Shown in pieces: positions 1-6,828 of a stretch of 28,904 nt of DNA (its first letter is position 1; each line of letters starts with the position of its first letter). The position numbers were made by a program, and so were the translations under genes. The notes beneath the pieces were generated by a model that saw only the letters and a program-made list of their open reading frames with translations, was not told the origin of the DNA and did no database searches. Source of the stretch: CBDUQN01 sp965369375. Its GTDB lineage: Bacteria > Krumholzibacteriota > Krumholzibacteriia > Krumholzibacteriales > Krumholzibacteriaceae. The stretch covers positions 1 through 28,904 of the forward strand of contig CBDUQN010000036.1 of assembly GCA_965369375.1 (NCBI GenBank), read 5' to 3'.

Positions 1-12
1 AAGCCGCCCGTT

Positions 13-54
13 AAAAGTTACTTGACAGGGGGCATCAAATATCAAAAGTTACTT
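13..54. repeat. 11-bp direct repeat, two copies 31 bp apart
   Basis: AAAAGTTACTT occurs at 13-23 and again at 44-54, a start-to-start spacing of 31 bases. The first copy runs on into TTGACA. Directly repeated subterminal sites are found in some insertion-sequence ends (for example the IS21 family) and in regulator-binding arrays. No transposase or target duplication is visible because the window begins here. The repeat itself is seen; any mobile origin is a guess. Confidence 0.4.
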
Positions 55-111
55 AATGTAGAATGATTCTAAAATTGATCCGAATCTTGTGGCGCCCCGT
101 TGCGTTATCAT

Positions 112-324
112 ATGACTGAAGCATTGAGCATACTGTTATTCCTGGCTGTCTGGTTTGTCCTGATGCGATTTCTATTGCCCAAAATGGGCGTTCCGACCTG
201 ACTGAGCGGAAGATGCGACCTCGAGGGACGAGGCGGAGCCGAATCAGGACAGAGTGACGAAGCCGGGAGCCAGTCGAGAACCGAGCGTTCCGATAGAGAG
301 GGCTCCGAGCATGCCGATCTTTGA
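112..324 (+). CDS. Predicted small membrane selenoprotein (Sec30, TGA read-through)
   Basis: Reading from ATG 112 gives 29 residues with one hydrophobic helix (about 5-22), then KMGVPT and an in-frame TGA at 199-201. If that TGA is decoded as selenocysteine, the frame stays open for 40 more hydrophilic residues to a TGA at 322-324, giving 70 residues. The motif becomes Sec30-L-S-G-R-Cys35, a redox-type pair just past the membrane helix. Support: the context is UGA-C, a stem-loop follows at 212-239, and the extended frame overlaps the fmdB start by 14 bases, as coupled genes do. Against: no clear ribosome binding site precedes ATG 112, and no Sec machinery lies in the window. I have an impression of small one-helix proteins with GVPT-Cys/Sec endings in anaerobes, but could not check it. 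The alternative is a 29-residue peptide ending at 201. Function is unknown; a membrane-anchored thiol/selenol redox role is inference. Confidence 0.62.
212..239 (+). promoter_or_regulatory. Candidate bacterial SECIS hairpin
   Basis: Stem CCTCG (219-223) pairs with CGAGG (229-233) around the five-base loop AGGGA (224-228). The stem extends past a bulged A218 by G217-C234 and C216-G235, then T214-A237 and G212-C239 with mismatches between. The loop begins 22 bases after the TGA and has G as its second base. This fits the general description of bacterial SECIS elements: a hairpin inside the coding region close behind UGA with a G early in the apical loop. Folding was done by eye. Confidence 0.5.
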
Positions 325-487
325 GTATTTGTGCTGCAAATGTGGAAACAAGTTCGAAGAGCTCGTTTCTTCGTCTGACAAAGAAATCGCATGCCCCGAG
401 TGCGGATCAACGAAGGTGGACAAACTGTTTTCGACCTTCGCGAGCGGATCATGCGGCAGCTGCGATTCGGGCGGAGGCCACACCTGA
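311..487 (+). CDS. FmdB-family zinc ribbon protein
   Basis: This 58-residue protein begins MPIFEYLCCKCG, the hallmark FmdB/CxxC_CxxC opening. Two zinc-knuckle pairs follow: C-K-C-G at about residues 9-12 and C-P-E-C-G at about 32-36. A Ser/Gly/Cys-rich tail (SGSCGSCDSGGGHT) is typical of the family. The ATG at 311 is preferred over an in-frame ATG at 254 because all family members start at MPxxEY and because an AGAGAGG purine run lies just upstream. The family was named from a proposed regulator of formamidase, but its general role is not established. The start lies inside the preceding selenoprotein-like frame, suggesting translational coupling. Confidence 0.88.
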   Translation: MPIFEYLCCKCGNKFEELVSSSDKEIACPECGSTKVDKLFSTFASGSCGSCDSGGGHT

Positions 488-534
488 GCGACCTGCTGAT
501 GAAACGGCGGTCCGCCGTATTCGATACACCGACC

Positions 535-582
535 CCAAAAAAACAAAGGCCCGAAGGAAAAGCTGTGCAATATCCTTCGGGC
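535..582 (-). terminator. Rho-independent terminator of the ilvC-gltX-tRNA operon
   Basis: A perfect 10-bp inverted repeat (549-558 with 573-582, GCCCGAAGGA/TCCTTCGGGC) encloses a 14-base loop. On the minus strand it is followed by CTTTGTTTTTTTGGGG, a T-rich tail, and lies 8 bases after the tRNA-Glu CCA end. It therefore ends the minus-strand operon. On the plus strand there is no good T tract, so termination of fmdB here would be weaker. Confidence 0.85.
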
Positions 583-590
583 ACTCTATT

Positions 591-665
591 TGGTAGCCCC
601 TAGGGGAGTTGAACCCCTGATTCATGGCTGAGAACCATGCGTCCTGACCGCTAGACTAAGGGGCC
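591..665 (-). tRNA. tRNA-Glu (anticodon CTC)
   Basis: The minus strand folds as a 75-base cloverleaf. Acceptor GGCCCCT pairs with AGGGGCT (first pair G-T), anticodon stem CATGG/CCATG holds loop TTCTCAG, and the T arm AGGGG-TTCAACT-CCCCT is near-consensus. CCA is encoded. Anticodon CTC reads GAG, glutamate. It lies 11 bases after tRNA-Gln and downstream of gltX, whose product charges it, and a terminator follows at once, so it is probably the last element of the operon. Confidence 0.95.
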
Positions 666-676
666 GGAAAATGCAA

Positions 677-750
677 TGGCTGGAGAGGGAGGACTCGAAC
701 CCCCACCGGCTGATCCAGAGTCAGCTGTCCTGCCATTAGACGACTCTCCA
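677..750 (-). tRNA. tRNA-Gln (anticodon CTG)
   Basis: The minus strand gives a 74-base cloverleaf. Acceptor TGGAGAG pairs with CTCTCCA, the D arm is TCGTCTAATGGCAGGA as in many bacterial tRNA-Gln, anticodon stem GCTGA/TCAGC holds loop CTCTGGA, and the T arm and encoded CCA are intact. Anticodon CTG reads CAG, glutamine. It sits 67 bases after the gltX stop on the same strand. That matters if GltX is non-discriminating and charges this tRNA with glutamate for later amidation; no glnS or gatCAB is visible in the window. Confidence 0.95.
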
Positions 751-817
751 GCGGTATACGACAAAGTAAAGTATTTCAAAGAGAAAATCAATAATCTTTA
801 TCTTGCGGCTCTTTATC

Positions 818-2389
818 TTACGGCTCTCTCGAACCGAGTGAGGCCGCCCCGCGGAGCCGCTCGACCGTTTTCGCCTTGCCGAGAAGAATGATCACCTCGA
901 ATATACCCGGAGAAACGGTCGATCCGGTCAACGCAACGCGGCATGGATGAATGAGTTCACCAGCCTCGATATCCAATCGATCGGCAAGCGCGCGGAGCGC
1001 CTCCTCGACCGACGTCAAGTCGAAATACTTGAGTTTTTCCAATTCATCGGCCAATGCACTAAGCCGTCCGGGGACCTCTTTGCGGTGGAGATGCGTGCGC
1101 ACGGCGTTCTCATCCTGTTTGAAATCATCCTTGTAGAAGTAATTGATCATCTCCGGGATATCTTTGAGCAGCTTCAGCCTGTTGCCGAAGGCATTGATGA
1201 TAAACGCGAGGCGCTGAAATTCTTTTGCATCCGCCGCACCGGGAGGCGGCGCAGTGCTATCGTTGATCGGTTCGGTACCCGGGACGAGTTTGAGATCGAC
1301 CGGCCTCGAGAGATCGACCTCAAATTCCGACGGCAGGTATCTCTCCCGCTCCAGCACCTCATAGACGAGCGCGGTCTTCTTGTAGAGAGAGAGCATTTCG
1401 AAATGCTTGGCATTGATCCACTCCATCTTGTCTAAATCGAACATCGAGGGATTGAGCGATACCTTCTTCAGCGAGAAATGTTCGTTGAGCGCTTTCCGGG
1501 TGAAAAGCTCCCGTTTCCCGTCGAGCGACCAACCGAGTAATGCCAGATAGTTCACCATCGCATCCGGCAGGTAATGCCTTTCACGATAGTAATCGATCGA
1601 TGTTGCGCCGTGACGCTTGCTCAGGCGAGCCCGATCAGACCCAAGAATCATGGGGAGGTGGGCCAGCTTGGGCACCTTGTACCCGAGAGCGTGGTAGCAA
1701 TGAACCTGCCGTGGTGTGTTCGACAGGTGATCGTCCCCCCTGATTACGTGGGTTATCTTCATGTGGGCGTCATCGACGACGACGGCGAAGTTGTACGTCG
1801 GTTTGCCGTCAGACTTGATTATGACGAAATCGTCCAACTCTGTGTTTGCGGTAACGAATTCCCCGCGAATGATATCCCGGAACTTCACCTCGCCTTCCTC
1901 GGGCATCCTGAATCTGACTGCATGGGGGACGTTTGCCGCGAGCTTTTCCTCCACTTTTTCGCGTGACAAGTTAAGACAGCGGCCGTCGTATCTCACGGTG
2001 AGCTTCTTATCGAGCGCCTCGATCTTCATCGCTTCGAGCAAGTCCGGTGTGCAGAAACAATGATACGCTTTCCCTTCGTCGAGAAGCTTCTTCGCCTCGC
2101 TGTGGTAGAGAACGATGCGTGCCGACTGGATATACGGCCCGTAATCGCCGCCGACGTCGGGTCCTTCATCCCAATCGAGACCGAGCCAGCGCATCCCCCG
2201 CACAATTCCCTCGTACGATTCCTGCGTCGAGCGTTGAACATCGGTATCCTCTATGCGGAGTATGAACACGCCGCCCGTTTTCCGGGCGAAGAGATAGTTA
2301 TAGAGAGCCGTTCTTGCCCCGCCGACGTGCAGATGTCCGGTGGGACTCGGCGCAAATCGAACTCGTATCCCGGACTGTTTCTCTATCAC
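818..2389 (-). CDS. gltX: Glutamyl-tRNA synthetase
   Basis: This class I aminoacyl-tRNA synthetase (523 residues) activates glutamate and loads it on tRNA-Glu, and in many bacteria also on tRNA-Gln. The ATP-binding HIGH motif is HLHV at 19-22 within FAPSPTGHLHVGG; the KMSKS counterpart is RLSKRHG at 255-261. The catalytic fold occupies roughly 8-330 and the C-terminal third is the helical anticodon-binding region. The zinc-site pattern seen in E. coli GluRS is partly kept: C111, C113 and C138 are present, but the fourth position is N140, so zinc may be absent. The length is slightly above the usual 470-500. The ATG overlaps the stop of the upstream lipoprotein gene by 4 bases (ATGA). tRNA-Gln, tRNA-Glu and a terminator follow on the same strand, implying a shared transcript. 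Confidence 0.97.
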   Translation of the reverse strand: MIEKQSGIRVRFAPSPTGHLHVGGARTALYNYLFARKTGGVFILRIEDTDVQRSTQESYEGIVRGMRWLGLDWDEGPDVGGDYGPYIQSARIVLYHSEAKKLLDEGKAYHCFCTPDLLEAMKIEALDKKLTVRYDGRCLNLSREKVEEKLAANVPHAVRFRMPEEGEVKFRDIIRGEFVTANTELDDFVIIKSDGKPTYNFAVVVDDAHMKITHVIRGDDHLSNTPRQVHCYHALGYKVPKLAHLPMILGSDRARLSKRHGATSIDYYRERHYLPDAMVNYLALLGWSLDGKRELFTRKALNEHFSLKKVSLNPSMFDLDKMEWINAKHFEMLSLYKKTALVYEVLERERYLPSEFEVDLSRPVDLKLVPGTEPINDSTAPPPGAADAKEFQRLAFIINAFGNRLKLLKDIPEMINYFYKDDFKQDENAVRTHLHRKEVPGRLSALADELEKLKYFDLTSVEEALRALADRLDIEAGELIHPCRVALTGSTVSPGIFEVIILLGKAKTVERLRGAASLGSREP

Positions 2390-3270
2390 CGTTTTGGTTT
2401 TTCCTTGTCGATGCGGACACGATCGAGAAGCTCCTCGTACCCCATCCCGAACAACGCCCGCGACGCCTCGTCCAGCGAAGAGCCGTCACGGAGCTTGTCG
2501 GTAAAACCAAGGGCATCATCCAATGGAGCGAACTTCAGAAGGTTCTCGAGCATGATGTAGGAGGCGTAAAATGCAGCCCTTGTCCTATCCATATCGGTTG
2601 CTTCGGCAAGCCAAGTCTCGATCTCTTCCGGCGAAAGAAGGACGTCCACTTCCTGCATCTTGAGGCCCCTTCCGTACATTTTCAGAATATTTCCCTCTCC
2701 AGCGACATTCGATGCGATTGATTCTCTCATCCAGAACGGTATCTTCCCCCCGCTTCGACGAATGAGCGCGGCCTGGGCGATTTTCTGCGGGATGGACACA
2801 TCAACAATACCTCGCCTGAACAGTAGATCGTACGGCTCGAAGTAGATCGTATCTCCGGCGATGTAACCGTAGTACCACCATTCCTTGCGCGTAAGCAATT
2901 GGTACTCTGCGAGATCCTTCGCGCCGATGAGAACGAGTTGTCCGTCGGCGGGTCTGCCGACAGCATCGATGACCATGTGGTAACCCTCATACGCAACGCC
3001 GAATGTCTTCACCGCGAGGAGACGAGCAATCTCATTCGCGGGATAATGCATCTCGATCTGCGCATTGGCCATAACGCCGCCCTTGATCGGATGGTAATCA
3101 TCACGAGTCAATTTAAACTGCGCCTTCGCTTCGAGAAGGGAATCGGGGACGCGAAACTTATCGCCGGAATCGACCCCTTCCCCCTCTTCCGTCTTCTTGC
3201 CGCAGCCGATCGCCGCAATAACGATCATGCCGCAAATCAGGAAACCAACGATTCGTGCTTTCATTTTCAT
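2386..3270 (-). CDS. Lipoprotein with degenerate peptidase-MA-like domain
   Basis: This 294-residue protein has a lipoprotein signal: basic MKMKAR start, hydrophobic core to about 20, and lipobox A-I-G-C with the lipidated cysteine at 23. The mature part should be membrane-anchored outside the cytoplasm. From about 60 to 200 it resembles the peptidase MA-like (gluzincin) fold: a YEGYH element, a strand-rich segment with WWYYGYIAGDTIYF, then a helix and FWMRESIAS. In active relatives the helix carries HExxH and the later element is W-x-x-E-G-x-A. Here the helix has QKIAQ (162-166), so zinc ligands and catalytic Glu are missing, while E183 remains. It is probably a non-catalytic relative; partner and role are unknown. 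A GGAG lies 8 bases before ATG 3270. It sits between ilvC and gltX, and the fold assignment is from motif memory only. Confidence 0.75.
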   Translation of the reverse strand: MKMKARIVGFLICGMIVIAAIGCGKKTEEGEGVDSGDKFRVPDSLLEAKAQFKLTRDDYHPIKGGVMANAQIEMHYPANEIARLLAVKTFGVAYEGYHMVIDAVGRPADGQLVLIGAKDLAEYQLLTRKEWWYYGYIAGDTIYFEPYDLLFRRGIVDVSIPQKIAQAALIRRSGGKIPFWMRESIASNVAGEGNILKMYGRGLKMQEVDVLLSPEEIETWLAEATDMDRTRAAFYASYIMLENLLKFAPLDDALGFTDKLRDGSSLDEASRALFGMGYEELLDRVRIDKEKPKR

Positions 3271-3296
3271 GTTGTACGCTCCATCGATAAATGCCG

Positions 3297-4283
3297 TTAC
3301 TCGTCCGTCTCGGGAAAGAGCTTGCGAATTCGCGCGCCGACCTCCTCGATGAGAAGGTTTCGCTCGCGTTCGTGCAGTCTTTCCAATTCACCGCGACCGC
3401 TTCGAGCCACAGAGAGCCAATCGCGGGCGAACTCACCGCTCTCTATCCTCTCGAAAAGATTCTCCATGGCGGCTTCGGTCTCCCCAGACACGAGTTTTTC
3501 CCCGAACCGGAGGCTTCCGTACGAAGCCGTTCCGCTTATCAAGTCCCTCATGCCCGAAAATCCGAGGCGCGTGAAGATGTCCACGATGATCTTGAGCTCG
3601 TGGAGACACTCGAAGTATGCCACTTCGGGACTGAAACCGTGACGCACCAATGTCTCGAAGGCCGTTTTGATCAGAGCGGGAACACCGCCGCACAGCACCG
3701 CCTGCTCTCCGAAGAGATCGCTGACCGCTTCCTCCCTGAACGTCGTCTCGAACGCCCCGACCCTCAGACATCCGAGCCCCCACGCTATCGCAAGCGCGAG
3801 CTGCCGGCCGGTTCCCGTGACATCAGTGGCGACCGAAACGAGGCAGGGCAGTCCCGAACCCTGAAGGTACGATTCCCGCAAACGCTCCCCCTGCCCCTTC
3901 GGAGCTACCAGAACGATATCCCACGCATCCCCGCCGATCTCGCCGAATGCGATCGAGAAGCCGTGCGCGAAACAGAGGGCCGCTCCCGGCCGGAGTTTCT
4001 CCGCTATCTCCGCGCGGAACACATCTCCTTGAACCTCGTCGGGGAGAAGCAGTAACAGGACATCGGCCCTCTCCGCCCCCTCCGGCAGACTCAAAACGGT
4101 AAAGCCGTCTTGCTGCGCGCGCCGCCGGCCCATGCCGTTTCTCCGTGCGGCGACCGCGACGTCGAAACCGCTGTCACGGAGGTTCAGGGCCTGCGGGCGT
4201 CCCTGGTTGCCGTATCCGGCCACCACGATCGTCTTATTTTCCAGAATGGAAGGGCGCGCGTCCGCTTCACGAAAGACTTTCAA
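3297..4283 (-). CDS. ilvC: Ketol-acid reductoisomerase (IlvC-like, class I)
   Basis: This enzyme (328 residues) uses NADPH and Mg2+ to convert 2-acetolactate or 2-aceto-2-hydroxybutyrate to the dihydroxy acids of valine and isoleucine synthesis. The Rossmann motif is GYGNQG (23-28), the conserved AHGF gives H107, and APKGQG is at 127-132. The metal ligands are all in register: D189 and E193 in SDLFGEQ, E225 and E229 in YFECLHE. Oddities are GYGNQG-RPQ where most members have GYGSQG-HAx, and APKGQGERLR where APKGPGHxVR is usual, so this is a divergent member. Start is TTG 4283, supported by GGAGG six bases upstream (4290-4294). No ilvB, ilvN or ilvD is adjacent; the next genes are a lipoprotein and gltX. 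A divergent paralogue with another substrate cannot be excluded. Confidence 0.88.
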   Translation of the reverse strand: MKVFREADARPSILENKTIVVAGYGNQGRPQALNLRDSGFDVAVAARRNGMGRRRAQQDGFTVLSLPEGAERADVLLLLLPDEVQGDVFRAEIAEKLRPGAALCFAHGFSIAFGEIGGDAWDIVLVAPKGQGERLRESYLQGSGLPCLVSVATDVTGTGRQLALAIAWGLGCLRVGAFETTFREEAVSDLFGEQAVLCGGVPALIKTAFETLVRHGFSPEVAYFECLHELKIIVDIFTRLGFSGMRDLISGTASYGSLRFGEKLVSGETEAAMENLFERIESGEFARDWLSVARSGRGELERLHERERNLLIEEVGARIRKLFPETDE

Positions 4284-4311
4284 CCGAAACCTCCACTAAA
4301 CTGCTCAAGTA

Positions 4312-4340
4312 TAAATAGCAGAATGAATTTGCACTGGCAA
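4312..4340 (-). promoter_or_regulatory. Candidate sigma-70 promoter of the ilvC-gltX operon
   Basis: On the minus strand TTGCCA (4335-4340) and TATTTA (4312-4317) are separated by 17 bases, and the start of transcription would fall about 15-20 bases before the ilvC Shine-Dalgarno. It is back-to-back with the tRNA/tilS promoter at 4396-4423. Confidence 0.5.
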
Positions 4341-4395
4341 GCGTATTGTGGAAGGGCGTTAATGTATGCCGCATGACGGCATTTATCCTTTTGCC

Positions 4396-4423
4396 TTGAC
4401 AGAAGCCGTTTTTATCATAAAAT
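4396..4423 (+). promoter_or_regulatory. Sigma-70 promoter of tRNA(CAT)-tilS operon
   Basis: A consensus TTGACA (4396-4401) is followed after 16 bases by TAAAAT (4418-4423). The predicted start, near 4430, is only about six bases before the tRNA. This is the best sigma-70-type promoter in the plus-strand half of the window and no terminator is visible between the tRNA and tilS, so it may drive the whole tilS-cdaA cluster. Confidence 0.75.
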
Positions 4424-4435
4424 TTGTTTGTACGT

Positions 4436-4512
4436 GGCGGTGTAGCTCAGTTGGTTAGAGCAGGAGAATCATAATCTTCGTGTCCGGGGTTCGAATCCCT
4501 GCACCGCCACCA
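4436..4512 (+). tRNA. tRNA with CAT anticodon, most likely elongator tRNA-Met
   Basis: This 77-base cloverleaf has acceptor GGCGGTG/CACCGCC, D stem GCTC/GAGC, anticodon stem GGAGA/TCTTC (one G-T pair), loop ATCATAA, a consensus T arm and encoded CCA. Anticodon CAT fits elongator Met or lysidine-modified Ile2. The acceptor stem resembles common bacterial elongator tRNA-Met (GGCGG...) and lacks the C4/C5 pairs of E. coli tRNA-Ile2 that favour TilS, so Met is preferred. It is not initiator-like because the first pair G-C is intact. It lies 49 bases ahead of tilS, the enzyme that must tell these two tRNA types apart. Confidence 0.92.
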
Positions 4513-4561
4513 TAATTCAAATCAATTCAGTAGTTTTTCAACGTATCGAATCCTCACGTAG

Positions 4562-5941
4562 ATGGAGTGCAGTCAAAAGGTTAAAGCGCGAATCAGGGAA
4601 GCCGGACTTATATCGCCGGGCTCTCGTGTAATCGCTGCCGTATCCGGCGGTCCCGACTCGATGGCGCTGCTTACCATTCTCCACGAGCTTGCCGCCGAAT
4701 TGAATATCTCCCTCGCAGCGGCGCATTACGATCACCGCATCCGTGACGCCTCGAAACGCGATAGGGCGATCGTCGAGAGGTATGCCGTGAAACTCGGGCT
4801 GCCGGTGCTGCTCGGCTGTGGGAACGTTCCGGCGGCCGCAAAAAGGGCGAAAGCAGGACTCGAGGAAACGGCGAGAAAGATGCGGTTTCGGTTTCTCGAC
4901 GAAGCGGCGAGGGACTGGAGCGCGGACGCCGTCGCGCTCGGTCACACGAAAGACGACCAGGTCGAAACCATCCTGCACCATATCATACGGGGAGCGGGTT
5001 GGCGCGGTCTGACGGGAATCGCCGAGAAGAGGGGGATCTATATCCGGCCGCTCCTTGCGTGCGAGCGATCGGAACTGAAGGCGTTTTTGCGCAGCCGCCG
5101 CGTCCGATATGTCGCCGACGAGAGCAACCTGGACAACCGGCTGCTCAGAAACAGGATCAGGAACAGACTCCTGCCCTATCTGCGAAAACACTTCAATCCC
5201 GCCGTCGACGATTCCCTCGTCCGGTTGCAGCAGAATATCAGAGAAGGCTGGGAAGCGCTGAGCGAATCGGTGCAGGCGGCATTGCCGCACGCAGAAGGGG
5301 ATGGTTCATATGGAATCGATCTCGTGAAACTCGCGCAGCTGCCCGATTTCAGTGTCTATCTCGTTATCGATACGGTTCTGCGTGAACACTTCGGCGTTAT
5401 CCAGGATATGGAAAAAATACATTTTGACTCGGCAAAAAAACTCATTCGCTCCGGTCGTTCAGGCGGACGTGTGCAGCTTCCCCACGGGGTGACTATCGTA
5501 AAGGAACAACGTGAAATCCGCTTCACGAGGGAATCGGAGCGGGAACAACGGAAAATCCAACCCTCATATGTGTTGCTTCCGGGGCCCGGCACGTACCGGC
5601 TTTCCAACTGGAATCTCGATGTTACGATTCGAGAGGTCACCACGCAAGCAATGAGCACGATTTCGGATGAGAGAGAGGCTTTTCTAGCGAATATCTGCTT
5701 TCCCGTGAGCGTAAGAGCCCGAAAGGCCGGAGACAGAATGGTTCCCTTCGGGATGAAGGGCCGCAAAAAGCTCAGTGACATTTTCATCGACTGTAAGATA
5801 CCATTGCGCAGAAGGGAAACGATTCCCGTATTCGAGGATGGCGCAGGAATCATCTGGGTGCCCGGTGTGGCAACGGACGAGAGAACGAGGATTAGCCGGA
5901 GAATTCGCAAGTCCTGGCACTTCACACTCAGTGATTGCTAA
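4562..5941 (+). CDS. tilS: tRNA(Ile)-lysidine synthetase
   Basis: TilS attaches lysine to C34 of the CAU anticodon of tRNA-Ile2 using ATP, changing its reading from AUG to AUA and its charging from Met to Ile. The 459-residue length is usual. The N-type ATP pyrophosphatase P-loop is SGGPDS (28-33), followed by the AHYDHRIRD segment and the TilS substrate-side motif GHTKDDQVET with a downstream RNRIRNRLLP. The C-terminal TilS domain is recognised by RKAGDRMVPFGMKGRKKLSDIF and the WVPG segment near the end. The start ATG 4562 has a poor ribosome binding site, but the sequence before SGGPDS has the normal length. It heads the tilS-hpt-ftsH-folP-cdaA series, and hpt-ftsH linkage to tilS is widespread in bacteria. 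Confidence 0.96.
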   Translation: MECSQKVKARIREAGLISPGSRVIAAVSGGPDSMALLTILHELAAELNISLAAAHYDHRIRDASKRDRAIVERYAVKLGLPVLLGCGNVPAAAKRAKAGLEETARKMRFRFLDEAARDWSADAVALGHTKDDQVETILHHIIRGAGWRGLTGIAEKRGIYIRPLLACERSELKAFLRSRRVRYVADESNLDNRLLRNRIRNRLLPYLRKHFNPAVDDSLVRLQQNIREGWEALSESVQAALPHAEGDGSYGIDLVKLAQLPDFSVYLVIDTVLREHFGVIQDMEKIHFDSAKKLIRSGRSGGRVQLPHGVTIVKEQREIRFTRESEREQRKIQPSYVLLPGPGTYRLSNWNLDVTIREVTTQAMSTISDEREAFLANICFPVSVRARKAGDRMVPFGMKGRKKLSDIFIDCKIPLRRRETIPVFEDGAGIIWVPGVATDERTRISRRIRKSWHFTLSDC

Positions 5942-6091
5942 AGGGAAACAGCGAGCGGTAAACTGCGTTCGCGCATGCCGAAGAGCTCCGAATGCGAATC
6001 GGCGATAAAAAAGTATGCGTATACCTGTCCGGATGTGATAGAATAAATGCAGGGTAGATCGGTGAACTTCGATGGTACCGGGGGGAACGGC

Positions 6092-6757
6092 ATGACGGAA
6101 TATAAACTGTACATTTCTTCAGAAGAGATCGAAGAGAAGGTGCGCGAGATGGCCCAAAGGATTTCGACCGAATACGAGGGCCGCAAACCGTTGCTCATCA
6201 CCCTTCTCAAGGGAGCATTCATCTTTCTCGCGGATCTCGTCAGGCATCTGACAATTCCTCACGACATCGATTTCATCACTCTCTCGAGCTACCGCGATGG
6301 TTCGAAGAGAAGCGGAGAGGTGAAGATTTTCAATACGCTGAGCAGGAACATCGAGGGCAGGGATATCATCATCATCGATGAAATAGTGGATACGGGACAT
6401 ACCCTCTCGAATCTGATAAGCAACGTTGACTTCGGTCGCGCAAGAAGCATCAGGATCTGCACGCTCCTCGATAAGCGCTCATGCAGAGAGGTGGATATCC
6501 CCATTGACTATGTCGGCTTCAAGATTCCCGAAGTATTCGCCGTGGGATACGGACTCGACTTCATGGATAATTTCCGGAATCTCGCATATATAACCGAATT
6601 GACACCCGATCTCATGATGCCCGTGGGGCCGTTCGAAGCCGAGATTGCCGAAGGTGCCATACATATGGCCAAGAAAGAGGACATTCCTGCTGTTATCGCG
6701 GGCGGAGGAGGACCGGTTTCCGGTGGCAAGCGGTTTGAGGAAACCCCGGATGAATAA
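6092..6757 (+). CDS. hpt: Hypoxanthine phosphoribosyltransferase
   Basis: The enzyme salvages hypoxanthine (and guanine) to IMP/GMP with PRPP. The signature PRPP-binding loop is DIIIIDEIVDTGHTL at 91-105, with the flexible-loop region SSYRDGSKRSGEVK before it and the purine-contacting VGYGLDFMDNFRNL later. ATG 6092 is chosen over an in-frame ATG 6047 because homologues start just before this point and a GGGGGAA purine run precedes it. At 221 residues it is about 40 longer than usual; the extra C-terminal piece after ELTPDLMMPVG is Gly/Glu-rich and of unknown use. It lies between tilS and ftsH in their conserved order, 71 bases from ftsH. Confidence 0.94.
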   Translation: MTEYKLYISSEEIEEKVREMAQRISTEYEGRKPLLITLLKGAFIFLADLVRHLTIPHDIDFITLSSYRDGSKRSGEVKIFNTLSRNIEGRDIIIIDEIVDTGHTLSNLISNVDFGRARSIRICTLLDKRSCREVDIPIDYVGFKIPEVFAVGYGLDFMDNFRNLAYITELTPDLMMPVGPFEAEIAEGAIHMAKKEDIPAVIAGGGGPVSGGKRFEETPDE

Positions 6758-6828
6758 GCCTGATTCCTGTTGCACAAGCATCTTTCTATTGATTATCTTC
6801 CAATCGAAACGTTGCTTATGGCTGCACC

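Noticed and set aside
3291..4055. Plus-strand ORF of 254 codons inside ilvC
   Set aside because: It is antisense to catalytic residues of ilvC; composition is typical of a shadow frame.
4436..4512. Assignment of the CAT tRNA as tRNA-Ile2 on the strength of the tilS neighbour
   Set aside because: The acceptor stem GGCGGTG lacks the C4/C5 pairs of E. coli Ile2 and resembles elongator Met; neighbourhood alone is not enough.
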